From an uncultured Shimia sp. (GTDB lineage: Bacteria > Pseudomonadota > Alphaproteobacteria > Rhodobacterales > Rhodobacteraceae): a stretch of 64,000 nt of DNA. Under the pieces are notes generated by a model. It was not told the origin of the DNA, made no database searches, and was given only the letters and a program-made list of their open reading frames with translations. Positions within the stretch are counted from its first letter, which is position 1. Each line of letters starts with the position of its first letter. The position numbers were made by a program, and so were the translations under genes. Location: assembly GCA_937897325.1 (NCBI GenBank), contig CALCOY010000051.1:1-64000 (forward strand). Reading direction: 5' to 3'. Below are positions 8,624-17,385 of this stretch, one piece after another.

Positions 8624-9958
8624 CTACAGATAGTCTGCGCGTTGCAAACCATACTTCGCCATCTTTTCGTTCAACGTCCGGCGCGGCAAGCATAGCTCTT
8701 CCATAACACTGGCAATGGACCCTTTGTGGCGGCGCATTGTGTTGTCGATCAGCATACGCTCAAACGCTTCAACATATTCCTTGAGCGGTTTGCCTTCCGT
8801 TGTCATCACTGGTTGCATTTCTTCGTGGTCGCTCATCAAAAGCGATGCAATCGTGCCGCTGCCACGACGGGCCTGAAGAACAGCCCTTTCCGCGATGTTG
8901 ATCAACTGACGCACATTGCCGGGCCAAGGCGCCTGCAGCAATTGCGCGGCTTCCTGAGCAGACACTTTAGGCGCATCGCAGCCATATTCGTCGGCAAATT
9001 GATCGCTGAGCCGAGTGAAAAGGGTTAGGATGTCTTCCCCACGCTGGCGCAGGGGCGGAACCGTGATCCGCAATGCCGCTAGGCGATAGAAAAGATCGGG
9101 GCGCAAGGCATCCTCGCAGGTCTTTCCCGCCTCCTGAAGGTTGCATATCCCGACGATCCGCGTTTCGCCGGGCATGCCCTGGTCGTTGATCACGCTCAGC
9201 AGTCGGGCCTGAAGGCTTTCACTGAGTGCTTCGATATCCTCGAGCACCAGCGTTCCTCCGCGCGCCTCTTCCATCGCGGGCAGTTGCGCATCTTCGGGTA
9301 GCATGGGCCCGAACAGCCGCTTGGCGAGCGCATCTTCTTCCAGGGCAGAGCAGCTCACCAACACAAATTTCTTGCCCGCCCGGCTGCCAACGGCATGGAG
9401 TGCATGTGCGACCAGGGTCTTACCGGTGCCCGTTTCGCCATCGATGAGCACATGACCGTCGGCCTGACCAAGATCAAGAATGTCTTCCCGCAGACGCTCC
9501 ATGGCCGGGCTTTGACCGATCAGCTTTTTCATCAGCTGACCGCCATCTGAGAGCTCGCGGCGCAAGGCGCGATTGTCCATAGTGAGTCGGCGCGCGCCCG
9601 TAGCCTTCTTCGCCAGTTCAGACATCCGGTCTGGGTTGAAGGGCTTCTCTAGGAAATCGAATGCGCCGACGCGCATCGCTTCAACCGCCATCGGCACATC
9701 ACCATGTCCGGTGATCATAATGACCGGCAAGGCAGAGTCGTTGCCCATAAGTTTCTTCAAAAACTGCATGCCGTCCATACCCGGCATTTTGATATCCGAG
9801 ATCACGATGCCGGGATAATCCGGCCCAAGCATTTTTAACGCATCCTCGGCGCTCGCGAAGGTCTCAGTGTCGTATCCCGAAAGCGCCAACCACTGGCTGA
9901 TAGATTGCCGCATATCTTTTTCATCATCGACAATCGCAATTTTCATCGCTTGGGTCAT
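8624..9958 (-). CDS. dctD: DctD-like response regulator with AAA+ domain lacking GAFTGA
   Basis: The 444-residue protein has a receiver domain (phospho-acceptor Asp55 in VISDIKMPG, Lys105 in FLEKPF), an AAA+ domain (Walker A GETGTGKT 174-181) and a Fis-type C-terminal helix-turn-helix. This is the architecture of DctD, the sigma54-dependent activator of C4-dicarboxylate uptake genes. However, the sigma54-contacting GAFTGA loop is absent: after the family's LFG (residues 215-217) the sequence reads PMLPEDAQLPAMEEARGGTL, shorter than normal. The Walker B Asp-Glu is replaced by Glu240-Asp241. Sensor II (APWPGNVRQL) is intact. It lies four bases after its kinase gene. It probably does not work through sigma54 in the standard way; targets are unknown here because no dctPQM genes are nearby. 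Confidence 0.88.
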   Translation of the reverse strand: MTQAMKIAIVDDEKDMRQSISQWLALSGYDTETFASAEDALKMLGPDYPGIVISDIKMPGMDGMQFLKKLMGNDSALPVIMITGHGDVPMAVEAMRVGAFDFLEKPFNPDRMSELAKKATGARRLTMDNRALRRELSDGGQLMKKLIGQSPAMERLREDILDLGQADGHVLIDGETGTGKTLVAHALHAVGSRAGKKFVLVSCSALEEDALAKRLFGPMLPEDAQLPAMEEARGGTLVLEDIEALSESLQARLLSVINDQGMPGETRIVGICNLQEAGKTCEDALRPDLFYRLAALRITVPPLRQRGEDILTLFTRLSDQFADEYGCDAPKVSAQEAAQLLQAPWPGNVRQLINIAERAVLQARRGSGTIASLLMSDHEEMQPVMTTEGKPLKEYVEAFERMLIDNTMRRHKGSIASVMEELCLPRRTLNEKMAKYGLQRADYL

Positions 9959-9962
9959 GGCC

Positions 9963-11735
9963 TTACTCCGCCGCTGCTACTCTATCATTGTCAGGTTCAT
10001 CCTCATCAGAGAGGATAGGAAGTTGCATTTCAAATACCGCGCCACCGCCCTGCCCGTTTCGGGCCGTCAGGCGTCCACCGAGATCACCAACGATCCCCGA
10101 TGATATGGCAAGCCCTAAACCAACACCATCACCGGGTTGTTTGGTTGTGTAGAAAGGCTCGAAAAGACTATCGAGATCCGCGATTCCTGGCCCATTGTCC
10201 CGCACTGTGAGCGTGGCCGTTTCGCCGGCGGAGAGGATTATATCGACCTGCGGTGCGCGCTCGGACTTCGTCGCGTCAAGCGCATTGCGCAGAAGGTTCA
10301 CCATAACCTGTTCAATCCTGAGGCGATCACCCATAACCCGAACGGGCTCGTCGGGCAGAATGCGACTGATCTGAACCTGACGTTGACGCAATTGCGGTTC
10401 CATCATCGAAAGTGATGATGCCAAAGCGTCCCCCATATCGACCGGGCTAAGCTCTTCCGCGCCTTTGCGCGCATACGACTTGAGTTGCCGGGTAATGGCC
10501 CCCATTCGTTCGATCAGATCATCGATGCGGCCAAAGCTTGAAAGCGCCTCATCTGGACGGTTGCGGCTAAGAAGCAATCGGGCACCGGCGAGATACGTCT
10601 TCATTGCGGCAAGGGGCTGATTCAGCTCGTGACTGACCGCCGCAGACATCTCGCCCAAAGCAGCCAATTTGCTGGATTGTTCAAGCGTTTGTTCTGCAAC
10701 AGCGAGGTCTTCCTGCACGCGTTTTCGCTCGGCAATTTCCCGCTGCAAACGTGCATTCAGCTGGCGAAGCTCTGCCGACTCGCGTTGAAAGAGAGCGACG
10801 CGGAGAGCCGAGCGTCGGCTCAAAAAATAGAAGGCAAGCGCTAAGAGTATGGCGAATCCCATGATTTCGAGCGCCAAGACGCCATTCACACGCTCGCGAA
10901 CACTCGCATAAGTAGTAAATGAAGCAATGCGCCAACCACGGAACCCGACCAGGCTTTCTTGTCGCATCACCCCTTCGCCCTGCAGGTAAGCATCGGCCGG
11001 AAGTGCCGCCCAATCCGCCGTCGCCCGGATCGCCCTTTCAATAGCGCTGCGTGGAGGTTGATTGGCGAGCGCATCCTTTTCCGTGCGCCCGCGCCAGCGT
11101 GGCTCTGTCGACAGCACGATCGTGCCCTCGCTGTCTGCCACCAAAACGGCCGCTGAGATGCCAGCCCATTGCCGTTCAAACTTCTGCAGATCGACCTCGG
11201 ACACAATAACGCCAAGCGTATCACCACCAGCCTGTATCCGCCGTGAGTGGAAGAAGGAGTAACCGGTGGATTCTTTCGGATCGACCGTAAATATCGTTTC
11301 GGCCGCTCTTAACGCATTGATAAAATAAGCGGCGTCCTTGTGATGGGAGCCGAGGCTGTTGCGATCCGTAGCCGCAACCACGCGCCCGTCCTTGTCGAGA
11401 AGCGTGAGAGACGCGGAGTCGATTTCCTCAACAAAAGACAGAAGACGCTGGGTCGATTGCTGGTAGTCTTCCGAATTCAAGGCGCCGATCAAAGTGGGAT
11501 CGCGGGACAGCAATTGCGGGACAATTGCATTCTGCCGCAATTCCGAAAGCAGGTTGCCGGAATTCAACGTCAGCGACAGCTCTGCCCTATTGCGCGTAGT
11601 TTCGGTAAATCGATCGGTCAGCAATCGATTGGTTGTGTATACGGTTGCGATTGCAACAACAGTCAGCACGACAAGGGCGACCCTAACCCGCCATCCTATC
11701 GTGCCGCCTTTTGTTATGCGCAATCCCTCAGCCAT
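9963..11735 (-). CDS. dctB: DctB-like sensor histidine kinase
   Basis: The protein (590 residues from the ATG at 11735; a TTG at 11771 would add 12) is a membrane histidine kinase of the DctB type. A first transmembrane helix (about 19-38) and a second (about 287-306) enclose a 240-residue periplasmic double-PAS/Cache sensor. A coiled coil follows (AELRQLNARLQREIAERK), then the H-box AAVSHELNQPLAAMKTY with phospho-His369 and the ATP-binding N, G1, F and G2 boxes (NLLRNALDA, VRDNGPGI, FEPFYTTK, GVGLGLAIS). DctB senses C4-dicarboxylates and phosphorylates DctD, whose gene starts four bases downstream. It begins directly after purQ, an arrangement suggesting read-through. No clear Shine-Dalgarno sequence decides the start. 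Confidence 0.9.
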   Translation of the reverse strand: MAEGLRITKGGTIGWRVRVALVVLTVVAIATVYTTNRLLTDRFTETTRNRAELSLTLNSGNLLSELRQNAIVPQLLSRDPTLIGALNSEDYQQSTQRLLSFVEEIDSASLTLLDKDGRVVAATDRNSLGSHHKDAAYFINALRAAETIFTVDPKESTGYSFFHSRRIQAGGDTLGVIVSEVDLQKFERQWAGISAAVLVADSEGTIVLSTEPRWRGRTEKDALANQPPRSAIERAIRATADWAALPADAYLQGEGVMRQESLVGFRGWRIASFTTYASVRERVNGVLALEIMGFAILLALAFYFLSRRSALRVALFQRESAELRQLNARLQREIAERKRVQEDLAVAEQTLEQSSKLAALGEMSAAVSHELNQPLAAMKTYLAGARLLLSRNRPDEALSSFGRIDDLIERMGAITRQLKSYARKGAEELSPVDMGDALASSLSMMEPQLRQRQVQISRILPDEPVRVMGDRLRIEQVMVNLLRNALDATKSERAPQVDIILSAGETATLTVRDNGPGIADLDSLFEPFYTTKQPGDGVGLGLAISSGIVGDLGGRLTARNGQGGGAVFEMQLPILSDEDEPDNDRVAAAE

Positions 11736-11772
11736 GCGCTTGAACGTACTGAGAGAGATGCGCGCACTCAAG

Positions 11773-12441
11773 TCACGCTACAGTCAGGTTGGTGGCCAAT
11801 GCGCGAAAAAGAGCCTGCCCGTCCGTTCCGCCATGGCCTGAATCCGCCGCCCTTTCAGGATGCGGCATCATGCCCAATACGCGACGGTTTGGTGAAAGGA
11901 TGCCCGCGATATCGTCCAGCGACCCATTTGGGTTGGCGGTATATCGAAAGGCAATGCGCTCTTCGGATTGCAGCATCTTTCGGGTTTCGGCGTCCGCGAA
12001 GTAATTGCCATCGTGATGCGCGATTGGGATATCTACGACATCCCCGGCATTGTAACCTTGGGTGAAAGCCGACGCCGACGTTTCGACCCGCAAACCAACA
12101 GTTTTGCAAATATACTTCAGGCCAGCATTTCGCAGCAGCACGCCCGGCAAGAGGCCCGTTTCGCTCAAGACCTGAAAGCCGTTGCAAATGCCCATGACAT
12201 ATCCGCCGCGCTCCGCATGCGCTTTGAGCGACCGGCAAATCGGTGAATTGGCCGCAATCGCACCACAGCGCAGGTAGTCCCCGAATGAAAAACCACCCGG
12301 CACGCCAACAAGATCGATATTTTCCGGAAGATCGCTATTTTTGTGCCAAACCATCGTCACGTCTGCACCGGCTGCGCGCAGAGCGACAGCAAGATCGCGG
12401 TCGCAATTTGACCCGGGAAAGACGATGACCGCGGCACGCAT
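11773..12441 (-). CDS. purQ: Phosphoribosylformylglycinamidine synthase subunit I (glutaminase)
   Basis: PurQ supplies ammonia from glutamine to PurL in purine biosynthesis, with PurS as bridging subunit. The 222-residue product begins [16 protein letters not shown], carries the class I amidotransferase nucleophile Cys86 in [12 protein letters not shown], and ends with the catalytic His/Glu segment [10 protein letters not shown]. The start ATG overlaps the purS stop in a TGATG junction; an adjacent upstream ATG at 12444 would give an ATGA overlap and one extra Met. The purC, RraB-like, purS and purQ genes form one tightly packed operon. purL is not in the window. Confidence 0.96.
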   Translation of the reverse strand: MRAAVIVFPGSNCDRDLAVALRAAGADVTMVWHKNSDLPENIDLVGVPGGFSFGDYLRCGAIAANSPICRSLKAHAERGGYVMGICNGFQVLSETGLLPGVLLRNAGLKYICKTVGLRVETSASAFTQGYNAGDVVDIPIAHHDGNYFADAETRKMLQSEERIAFRYTANPNGSLDDIAGILSPNRRVLGMMPHPERAADSGHGGTDGQALFRALATNLTVA

Positions 12442-12671
12442 CATGATATCTCGATCTGATAGGATTCGATTACGGTGTTTGCGAGCAAACGCTCGCACAT
12501 CTGATGCACGTCCGCTTCGCTTGTGCCGTCAGCCAAATCAAGCTCTATAACCTTCCCCTGACGCACACCATGCACCCCATCAAATCCAAGCGCCCCGAGC
12601 GCGTGGCGAACAGCTTCTCCTTGCGGATCTAGAACGCCGTTCCTAAGCATCACCTCAACTCGCGCTTTCAT
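12441..12671 (-). CDS. purS: Phosphoribosylformylglycinamidine synthase subunit PurS
   Basis: The 76-residue protein is a full-length PurS, the small subunit that couples PurQ and PurL in the bacterial three-part FGAM synthase. The beginning [20 protein letters not shown] and the middle [15 protein letters not shown] are typical. It overlaps the 3' end of the upstream RraB-like gene by 17 bases and touches purQ downstream, so translation of all three is probably coupled. Confidence 0.94.
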   Translation of the reverse strand: MKARVEVMLRNGVLDPQGEAVRHALGALGFDGVHGVRQGKVIELDLADGTSEADVHQMCERLLANTVIESYQIEIS

Positions 12672-13074
12672 TACCTGCTCCCGATGTTACAGCACATTCC
12701 CAACCATCGTAAGCCCATCCGATCGCTTCAAGTTCTTTGGCGAGCCTCTCGGTTAACTGATCGAAATCCTTGGGGGCCACCTCACGAGAGTGCCCCAAAA
12801 CGATCCCGGTCGCATCCGGGCTCTCAGTAAAGTTCTGACTGACCCAATGCACTACGTCTTGGGATTTCGATTTGCCGACTTGAGAATTGTTTTGTGGGTA
12901 AGCGAAGTGAACAACATGACGAACCGAAGGGCCGTCGTCACCCATATCACTCGGGTTTTTACGCAGAGCCTCGTTCGAATACACTTGCGTCCCCTCAAAC
13001 TGCTTCGAAATCCCTGAGAAAGCCTTTCCAGGTGTTTGGCGCTTTTGAAAGAGGTTCTGTAAAGTCGATCGCAT
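12655..13074 (-). CDS. RraB-like (ribonuclease E inhibitor family) protein
   Basis: This 139-residue protein sits between purC and purS. Its C-terminal half resembles the RraB/DUF1260 fold: a His-containing strand (RHVVHFAYP), a mid-domain strand (TGIVLGHSREV), a helix (FDQLTERLAKELEAIG), and the family-ending YDGWECAV. RraB binds the C-terminal scaffold of RNase E and alters its substrate choice in enterobacteria. The first 40 residues are unlike RraB. Start is uncertain: ATG at 13074 lies directly behind GAGG, while TTG at 13080 overlaps the purC stop. Operon position suggests expression with purine genes. Family assignment is from motif memory and is moderate. Confidence 0.6.
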   Translation of the reverse strand: MRSTLQNLFQKRQTPGKAFSGISKQFEGTQVYSNEALRKNPSDMGDDGPSVRHVVHFAYPQNNSQVGKSKSQDVVHWVSQNFTESPDATGIVLGHSREVAPKDFDQLTERLAKELEAIGWAYDGWECAVTSGAGNESAS

Positions 13075-13076
13075 CC

Positions 13077-13838
13077 TCAATTGATCAAAGTTGGTTTTGT
13101 GATTGGTGCTGAGTTCTTTGGCATGACGCCCAAACGACGGGCGACCTCCGTATAGGCATCGGCAAGGTTGCCGAGGTCACGTCGGAAGACATCCTTGTCG
13201 AGCTTCTGACCCGTTTCCAGATCCCACAAGCGGCAACTGTCCGGACTGATCTCATCCGCCACAACCAAACGCTGGAAGTCCCCATCGTAGATCCGCCCGA
13301 CCTCGATCTTGAAATCAACGAGGCGGATGCCGACGGCCATCATGACACCGCTGAGAAAGTCATTCACCCGCAAGGCAAGGCTCAGGATGTCGTCCATATC
13401 CTGCTGGCTTGCCCAACCGAACGCGGCGATGTGTTCTTCGGTGACAAGCGGATCTCCAAGATCGTCATCTTTATAGCAATATTCGACAATCGGGCGCGGC
13501 AATTGCGTGCCCTCCTCGATGCCCAGACGCTCGGTCAGAGTTCCTGCCGCATAGTTGCGAACGATCACCTCAAGCGGAATAATCTCGCACGCGCGCACCA
13601 GTTGCTCGCGCATGTTCAGGCGCTTTAGAAAATGCGTGGGCACCCCGATCTGGTTGAGGCCAGTCATGAAGAACTCGCTCAGGCGGTTGTTCAAAACACC
13701 CTTGCCGTCAATCACATCTTTCTTCTGTGCATTGAAGGCGGTCGCATCGTCCTTGAAGTACTGAACCAACGTGCCCGGCTCCGGCCCTTCGTAAAGGATC
13801 TTCGCCTTGCCTTCGTAGATTTTCTTGCGCCGGGCCAT
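13077..13838 (-). CDS. purC: SAICAR synthetase
   Basis: PurC joins aspartate to CAIR to make SAICAR in purine biosynthesis. The 253-residue product begins [18 protein letters not shown], with the phosphate-binding loop near the start, and holds the family blocks [15 protein letters not shown] and [14 protein letters not shown] (roughly one third and two thirds along). The ATG at 13838 is preceded by AAAGGA at five bases; an in-frame start at 13856 adds only an unconserved MNERMR. It is the first gene of the purC, RraB-like, purS, purQ operon and is divergent from the ATPase zeta gene. Confidence 0.96.
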   Translation of the reverse strand: MARRKKIYEGKAKILYEGPEPGTLVQYFKDDATAFNAQKKDVIDGKGVLNNRLSEFFMTGLNQIGVPTHFLKRLNMREQLVRACEIIPLEVIVRNYAAGTLTERLGIEEGTQLPRPIVEYCYKDDDLGDPLVTEEHIAAFGWASQQDMDDILSLALRVNDFLSGVMMAVGIRLVDFKIEVGRIYDGDFQRLVVADEISPDSCRLWDLETGQKLDKDVFRRDLGNLADAYTEVARRLGVMPKNSAPITKPTLIN

Positions 13839-13986
13839 GCGCATCCTTTCGTTCAAGGGGTGCGGTTTGATACCATCAGATGCGTCCTCTTAAGCGAAGG
13901 GGGACCCCCCCGCAAGCAAGGGCTTGCACGTCAGGTCGAGGCCTCGCATATCTTCTTCAACATACGGCCCAACAGGAGAGAGCCAA

Positions 13987-14301
13987 ATGAGCACGTTTGA
14001 CGACAGAGAAAACGCGTTTGAATCAAAGTACGCCCATGACGCCGAAATGCAGTTCAAGGCCGAAGCACGTCGAAACAAGCTTTTGGGTCTTTGGGCGGCT
14101 GAACTGCTCGGCAAAGCCGACGCTGATGCGGCCGAATACGCCAAAGAGGTCATCAAGGCCGATTTTGAAGAGGCCGGTGATGAGGACGTCTACCGCAAAG
14201 TGTCCGGCGATCTGGGCGACAAGGCGGATGAGGAGACAATCCGCACGAAAATGGTCGAACTTATGTCAGAGGCCAAAGCTCAGATCATGAACGAGCTTTA
14301 A
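13987..14301 (+). CDS. DUF1476 protein, F1-ATPase zeta-subunit type inhibitor
   Basis: The 104-residue protein matches DUF1476, known from Paracoccus as the zeta subunit that blocks ATP hydrolysis by the F1Fo-ATP synthase. It starts MSTFDDRENAFESKYAHDAE, continues with a mostly helical, highly charged body and a conserved KLLGLWAAELLG helix, and has no membrane segment, in keeping with a soluble F1-binding factor. AGGAGAGAG lies before the ATG at 13987; the longer in-frame start at 13924 has no support. It is followed by an intrinsic terminator, so it is probably monocistronic. Assignment to the family is firm; inhibitory function is inferred from Paracoccus. Confidence 0.9.
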   Translation: MSTFDDRENAFESKYAHDAEMQFKAEARRNKLLGLWAAELLGKADADAAEYAKEVIKADFEEAGDEDVYRKVSGDLGDKADEETIRTKMVELMSEAKAQIMNEL

Positions 14302-14326
14302 CTCGCTTTCAAAATGCGGTTCTGGA

Positions 14327-14359
14327 TGTGCCCATCAATCCTGAATGGGCGCATTTTAT
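14327..14359 (+). terminator. Intrinsic terminator after the zeta-inhibitor gene
   Basis: TGTGCCCAT (14327-14335) pairs with ATGGGCGCA (14345-14353) with one wobble and a 9-base loop, followed by TTTTATCT. An outer AAAATGCG/CGCATTTT pair (starting at 14311) can extend the structure. Confidence 0.85.
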
Positions 14360-14440
14360 CTATTCCGGTGGCCTATTTAACGAAAGCCTCACGCGGATGT
14401 TGCTAGTTTGTTCCAGATGGTGGTGTAGGATGGGACAGAT

Positions 14441-16327
14441 ATGCGCAACAGAGTATTTCTTGGATGCGGTCAGACGCTTCGTTTTGCGGTGCCGTTCGCC
14501 GTTGTTACGGTCTGCCTCTATTTGATCGGCGAAAGATTTGACTTTGCGCTTCTGGCATCCATCCCAGATCGATTGGGCTCCATACCACTTTGGGCCCTTC
14601 TGCTTTCCCTGGCTTTGACCGCCATCAGCTTCTGGGCTGTCGGAAAAAACGAACAGGTCGCACATACCTATCTTCAAACTGGCATCTCTGGTCGCCATGC
14701 GTGGCTTTCGGGCTGCTTTTCGGTCTCGCTCAGCCAGATCTTGGGCTTTGGCGCCGTTACAGGCGCGATCGCGCGCTGGCGCATCCTGCCTTCACTTACG
14801 GCAACACAGGCCGCTTTCGTCTCTTGTGCCGTTTGCGTTTTCTTCCTGTCATCCTTTGCAGTTGTCGCAGCTTTGGCATGTCTCTTTCTGCCCGCGCCGG
14901 GCTGGACACTTCCTGTTGCGTTGTCGGTCCTTTTGTGCGCGCAAATCGGCCTGATCGCGCTGTTCTTTTTTCCAGCGTTAAACGCGAGGGGCCGTGTATT
15001 CCAACTGCCTAGCATTCACCTGGCTTTTCGCTGTCTTCTTTGGACCTGCCTGGATGTCACGGCCGCAGCACTGGCTTTTTTTGTTCTGCTTCCGGCGGGG
15101 ACAGAGCTTGGATTTGCAGCCTTCTTTCCACTGTTCTGCATCGCGCTTGGCTCCGCTCTCTTGTCAAACGCACCGGGCGGTGTGGGACCTTTTGAACTTT
15201 TGTTAATGATAGCGTTACCACAAGTGCCTGCAGCTGATCTTCTGGCCAGCGTGATTGCCTTCCGCCTGATCTACTATGCCCTGCCCGCCTGCATCGGCGT
15301 TGTCGCGCTTTTGCGTCCTTTTTCGGTTGAAGCGGCGGGCCTTCGCCCCCTGCGCGAAAGGCCGAACATTACAAGCGGAAAACGGAGTGAGATCGGTGTT
15401 ATTCGCCAAAACGGGGGAACCGCTATCCATCTTCTGGACGGCGCGGCCGCTGTCTGGCCAACGGGTCAGACTGTCACAGCGCTCGGCGATCCCATACATG
15501 GAAGCACTTTTTACTTGATGCACGGCTTACCGCATCTTGGTCGACGTCATGGACGCATCCCGCTGGTCTACAAGTGTTCGGCGCGCATTGCGGCTTACCT
15601 TCGATACGGTGGTTGGTCGGTGCTGCACATCGCAGATGACGCGATCATCGATCTGAACGACTTCTCGCTCGAGACACCAAAGCGGCGCACGCTCAGACGC
15701 AAGATCCGAAAAGCAGAGCGTGCTGGGCTGGAAGTGGATGTGCCCCATATGCGGCCATGGGCGGATCTGGAGCGGATTGACTCGCGCTGGCAGCAAATCA
15801 ATGGCCCCGCGAAGGGCGGCACCATGGGCCGCTACAGTCCGGCTTATGTCGATCAGCAATGGATCGCAACCGCGTCGATCGACGGCAAGGTCGTGGCTTT
15901 TGTGACGTTCCATATCGGCCAGTATGAGTGGTGCCTGGATCTCATGCGATCAGATGCAGATGCCCCTGACGGCACGATGCATGCTCTGGTCGAAGCAGGC
16001 ATTCGTTCTGCTCGCGCCGCCGGCGCGCAAGAGGTATGTTTAGCAGCAACACAAGCCTGCCCAGATCCGAATTCGGCCTTCTGGCGGTGGGCATCATTCA
16101 AGCTGGCCCACTACATAAAGGCAGATGGTTTGCGGCAGTTCAAATCGAGCTTCGGTCCAACTTGGAGGCCACGCTACGCAGCGGCCCCAAACAGCGCGCA
16201 GCTGGTGATCGGCCTCTGCGACGTCGCTAAGGAGGTTCTGCGCCCGCCGGAACTGGACATGCAAATACCAAGTCTTGCTCATAATTTTGATGAAGATAAT
16301 GAACTGGATTCAATCCGCCGGGCGTGA
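14441..16327 (+). CDS. MprF-like membrane protein with C-terminal aminoacyl-PG transferase domain
   Basis: The 628-residue protein has about eight transmembrane helices in its first 310 residues, then a cytoplasmic DUF2156 (dupli-GNAT) domain. MprF enzymes transfer lysine or alanine from tRNA to phosphatidylglycerol and flip the product, lowering surface charge. Family marks in the C-terminal half include RRTLRRKIRKAERAGLEV, the central LDLMRSDADAPDGTMHAL and the end segment GLRQFKSSFGPTWRPRYAA. It is about 200 residues shorter than classical MprF, mainly in the flippase part, and its loop GTMGRYSP differs from the usual FSMG-type motif. Substrate amino acid cannot be told. It follows a terminator and precedes the methionine synthase genes. 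Confidence 0.82.
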   Translation: MRNRVFLGCGQTLRFAVPFAVVTVCLYLIGERFDFALLASIPDRLGSIPLWALLLSLALTAISFWAVGKNEQVAHTYLQTGISGRHAWLSGCFSVSLSQILGFGAVTGAIARWRILPSLTATQAAFVSCAVCVFFLSSFAVVAALACLFLPAPGWTLPVALSVLLCAQIGLIALFFFPALNARGRVFQLPSIHLAFRCLLWTCLDVTAAALAFFVLLPAGTELGFAAFFPLFCIALGSALLSNAPGGVGPFELLLMIALPQVPAADLLASVIAFRLIYYALPACIGVVALLRPFSVEAAGLRPLRERPNITSGKRSEIGVIRQNGGTAIHLLDGAAAVWPTGQTVTALGDPIHGSTFYLMHGLPHLGRRHGRIPLVYKCSARIAAYLRYGGWSVLHIADDAIIDLNDFSLETPKRRTLRRKIRKAERAGLEVDVPHMRPWADLERIDSRWQQINGPAKGGTMGRYSPAYVDQQWIATASIDGKVVAFVTFHIGQYEWCLDLMRSDADAPDGTMHALVEAGIRSARAAGAQEVCLAATQACPDPNSAFWRWASFKLAHYIKADGLRQFKSSFGPTWRPRYAAAPNSAQLVIGLCDVAKEVLRPPELDMQIPSLAHNFDEDNELDSIRRA

Positions 16328-16361
16328 GAGACATTAGCACCGCGTAGAAGGAGCCATCATC

Positions 16362-17372
16362 GTGCCGAGTATCCTCACTGAAATGCTTCAAGCAAAAGGC
16401 GCCCTGCTGGCAGATGGCGCGACGGGGACAAACCTTTTCAACATGGGGCTGATGTCCGGTGATGCACCGGAAATGTGGAACGATGAAGAACCCGAGAAAA
16501 TCCGCCAGCTTTATCGTGGCGCAGTGGACGCGGGGAGCGATATTTTCCTGACCAATTCGTTTGGTGCAAATGCGTCCCGGCTAAAGTTGCACAATGCGGA
16601 AAAGCGCGCCCATGAACTGAGCCGCATCTCCGCTGAGATCGCGCGCGACATTGCGGATGCTTCGGACCGGAAGGTTATCGTGGCCGGGTCTGTCGGCCCC
16701 ACGGGCGAGATCATGGAACCTGTCGGCGCACTCAGCCACACTCTCGCAGTTGAGATGTTTCACGAAACTGCGGACGGGCTCAAAGAAGGTGGGGCGGATA
16801 TCGGCTGGGTCGAAACGATCTCAGCGCCTGAAGAGTTTCGCGCCGCCGCCGAAGGATTTGCCCGCGCAGATCTCGCATGGTGCGGCACAATGAGTTTTGA
16901 CACGGCCGGTCGGACCATGATGGGTGTAACCAGTTTGGATATGGCCAAGCTGGTTGAGGACATACCAAACAAGCCACTTGCTTTTGGCGCAAATTGCGGC
17001 ACCGGGGCCTCGGATCTTTTGAGAACGATCCTCGGCTTTGCAGCAAGCGGCACATCGCGCGCCCTGATCGCAAAAGGCAACGCTGGCATCCCGAAGTATC
17101 ATGACGGTCACATCCATTACGACGGCACGCCAGAATTGATGGCAGACTACGTTGAACTGGCCCGAAACTGCGGTGCCAGTATCATCGGAGGATGCTGCGG
17201 TACGACACCGGAGCATCTGCGCCATATGCGCGAAGCCCTCGACACAAGACCGACAGCCGGGGCTCCCGAGCTTGAAGAGATTGTGGCTAAGCTGGGAGCA
17301 TTTTCATCCGAAAGCGATGGAACAGGCGATGGCGACAAGCCCAAACGTCGCCGCCGCCGCCGCGCCGCATGA
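16362..17372 (+). CDS. bmt: Homocysteine S-methyltransferase (split MetH homocysteine module)
   Basis: The 336-residue protein is a zinc-dependent homocysteine methyltransferase barrel. The zinc triad is Cys212 (GANCGTG) and Cys278/Cys279 (IIGGCCGTTPEH), and the N-terminal LLADGATGTNLF is typical. It is usually annotated betaine-homocysteine methyltransferase, but nearby genes for a corrinoid protein (18655) and a DUF1638 protein (19564) suggest it is the homocysteine-binding module of a split B12-dependent methionine synthase, as I recall proposed for Phaeobacter relatives. The start is GTG with AAGGAG nine bases upstream. The C-terminus is an odd basic tail (KPKRRRRRRAA) encoded by CGC/CGT repeats. 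Confidence 0.85.
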   Translation: MPSILTEMLQAKGALLADGATGTNLFNMGLMSGDAPEMWNDEEPEKIRQLYRGAVDAGSDIFLTNSFGANASRLKLHNAEKRAHELSRISAEIARDIADASDRKVIVAGSVGPTGEIMEPVGALSHTLAVEMFHETADGLKEGGADIGWVETISAPEEFRAAAEGFARADLAWCGTMSFDTAGRTMMGVTSLDMAKLVEDIPNKPLAFGANCGTGASDLLRTILGFAASGTSRALIAKGNAGIPKYHDGHIHYDGTPELMADYVELARNCGASIIGGCCGTTPEHLRHMREALDTRPTAGAPELEEIVAKLGAFSSESDGTGDGDKPKRRRRRRAA

Positions 17373-17385
17373 CTTGAGTTCAGGT

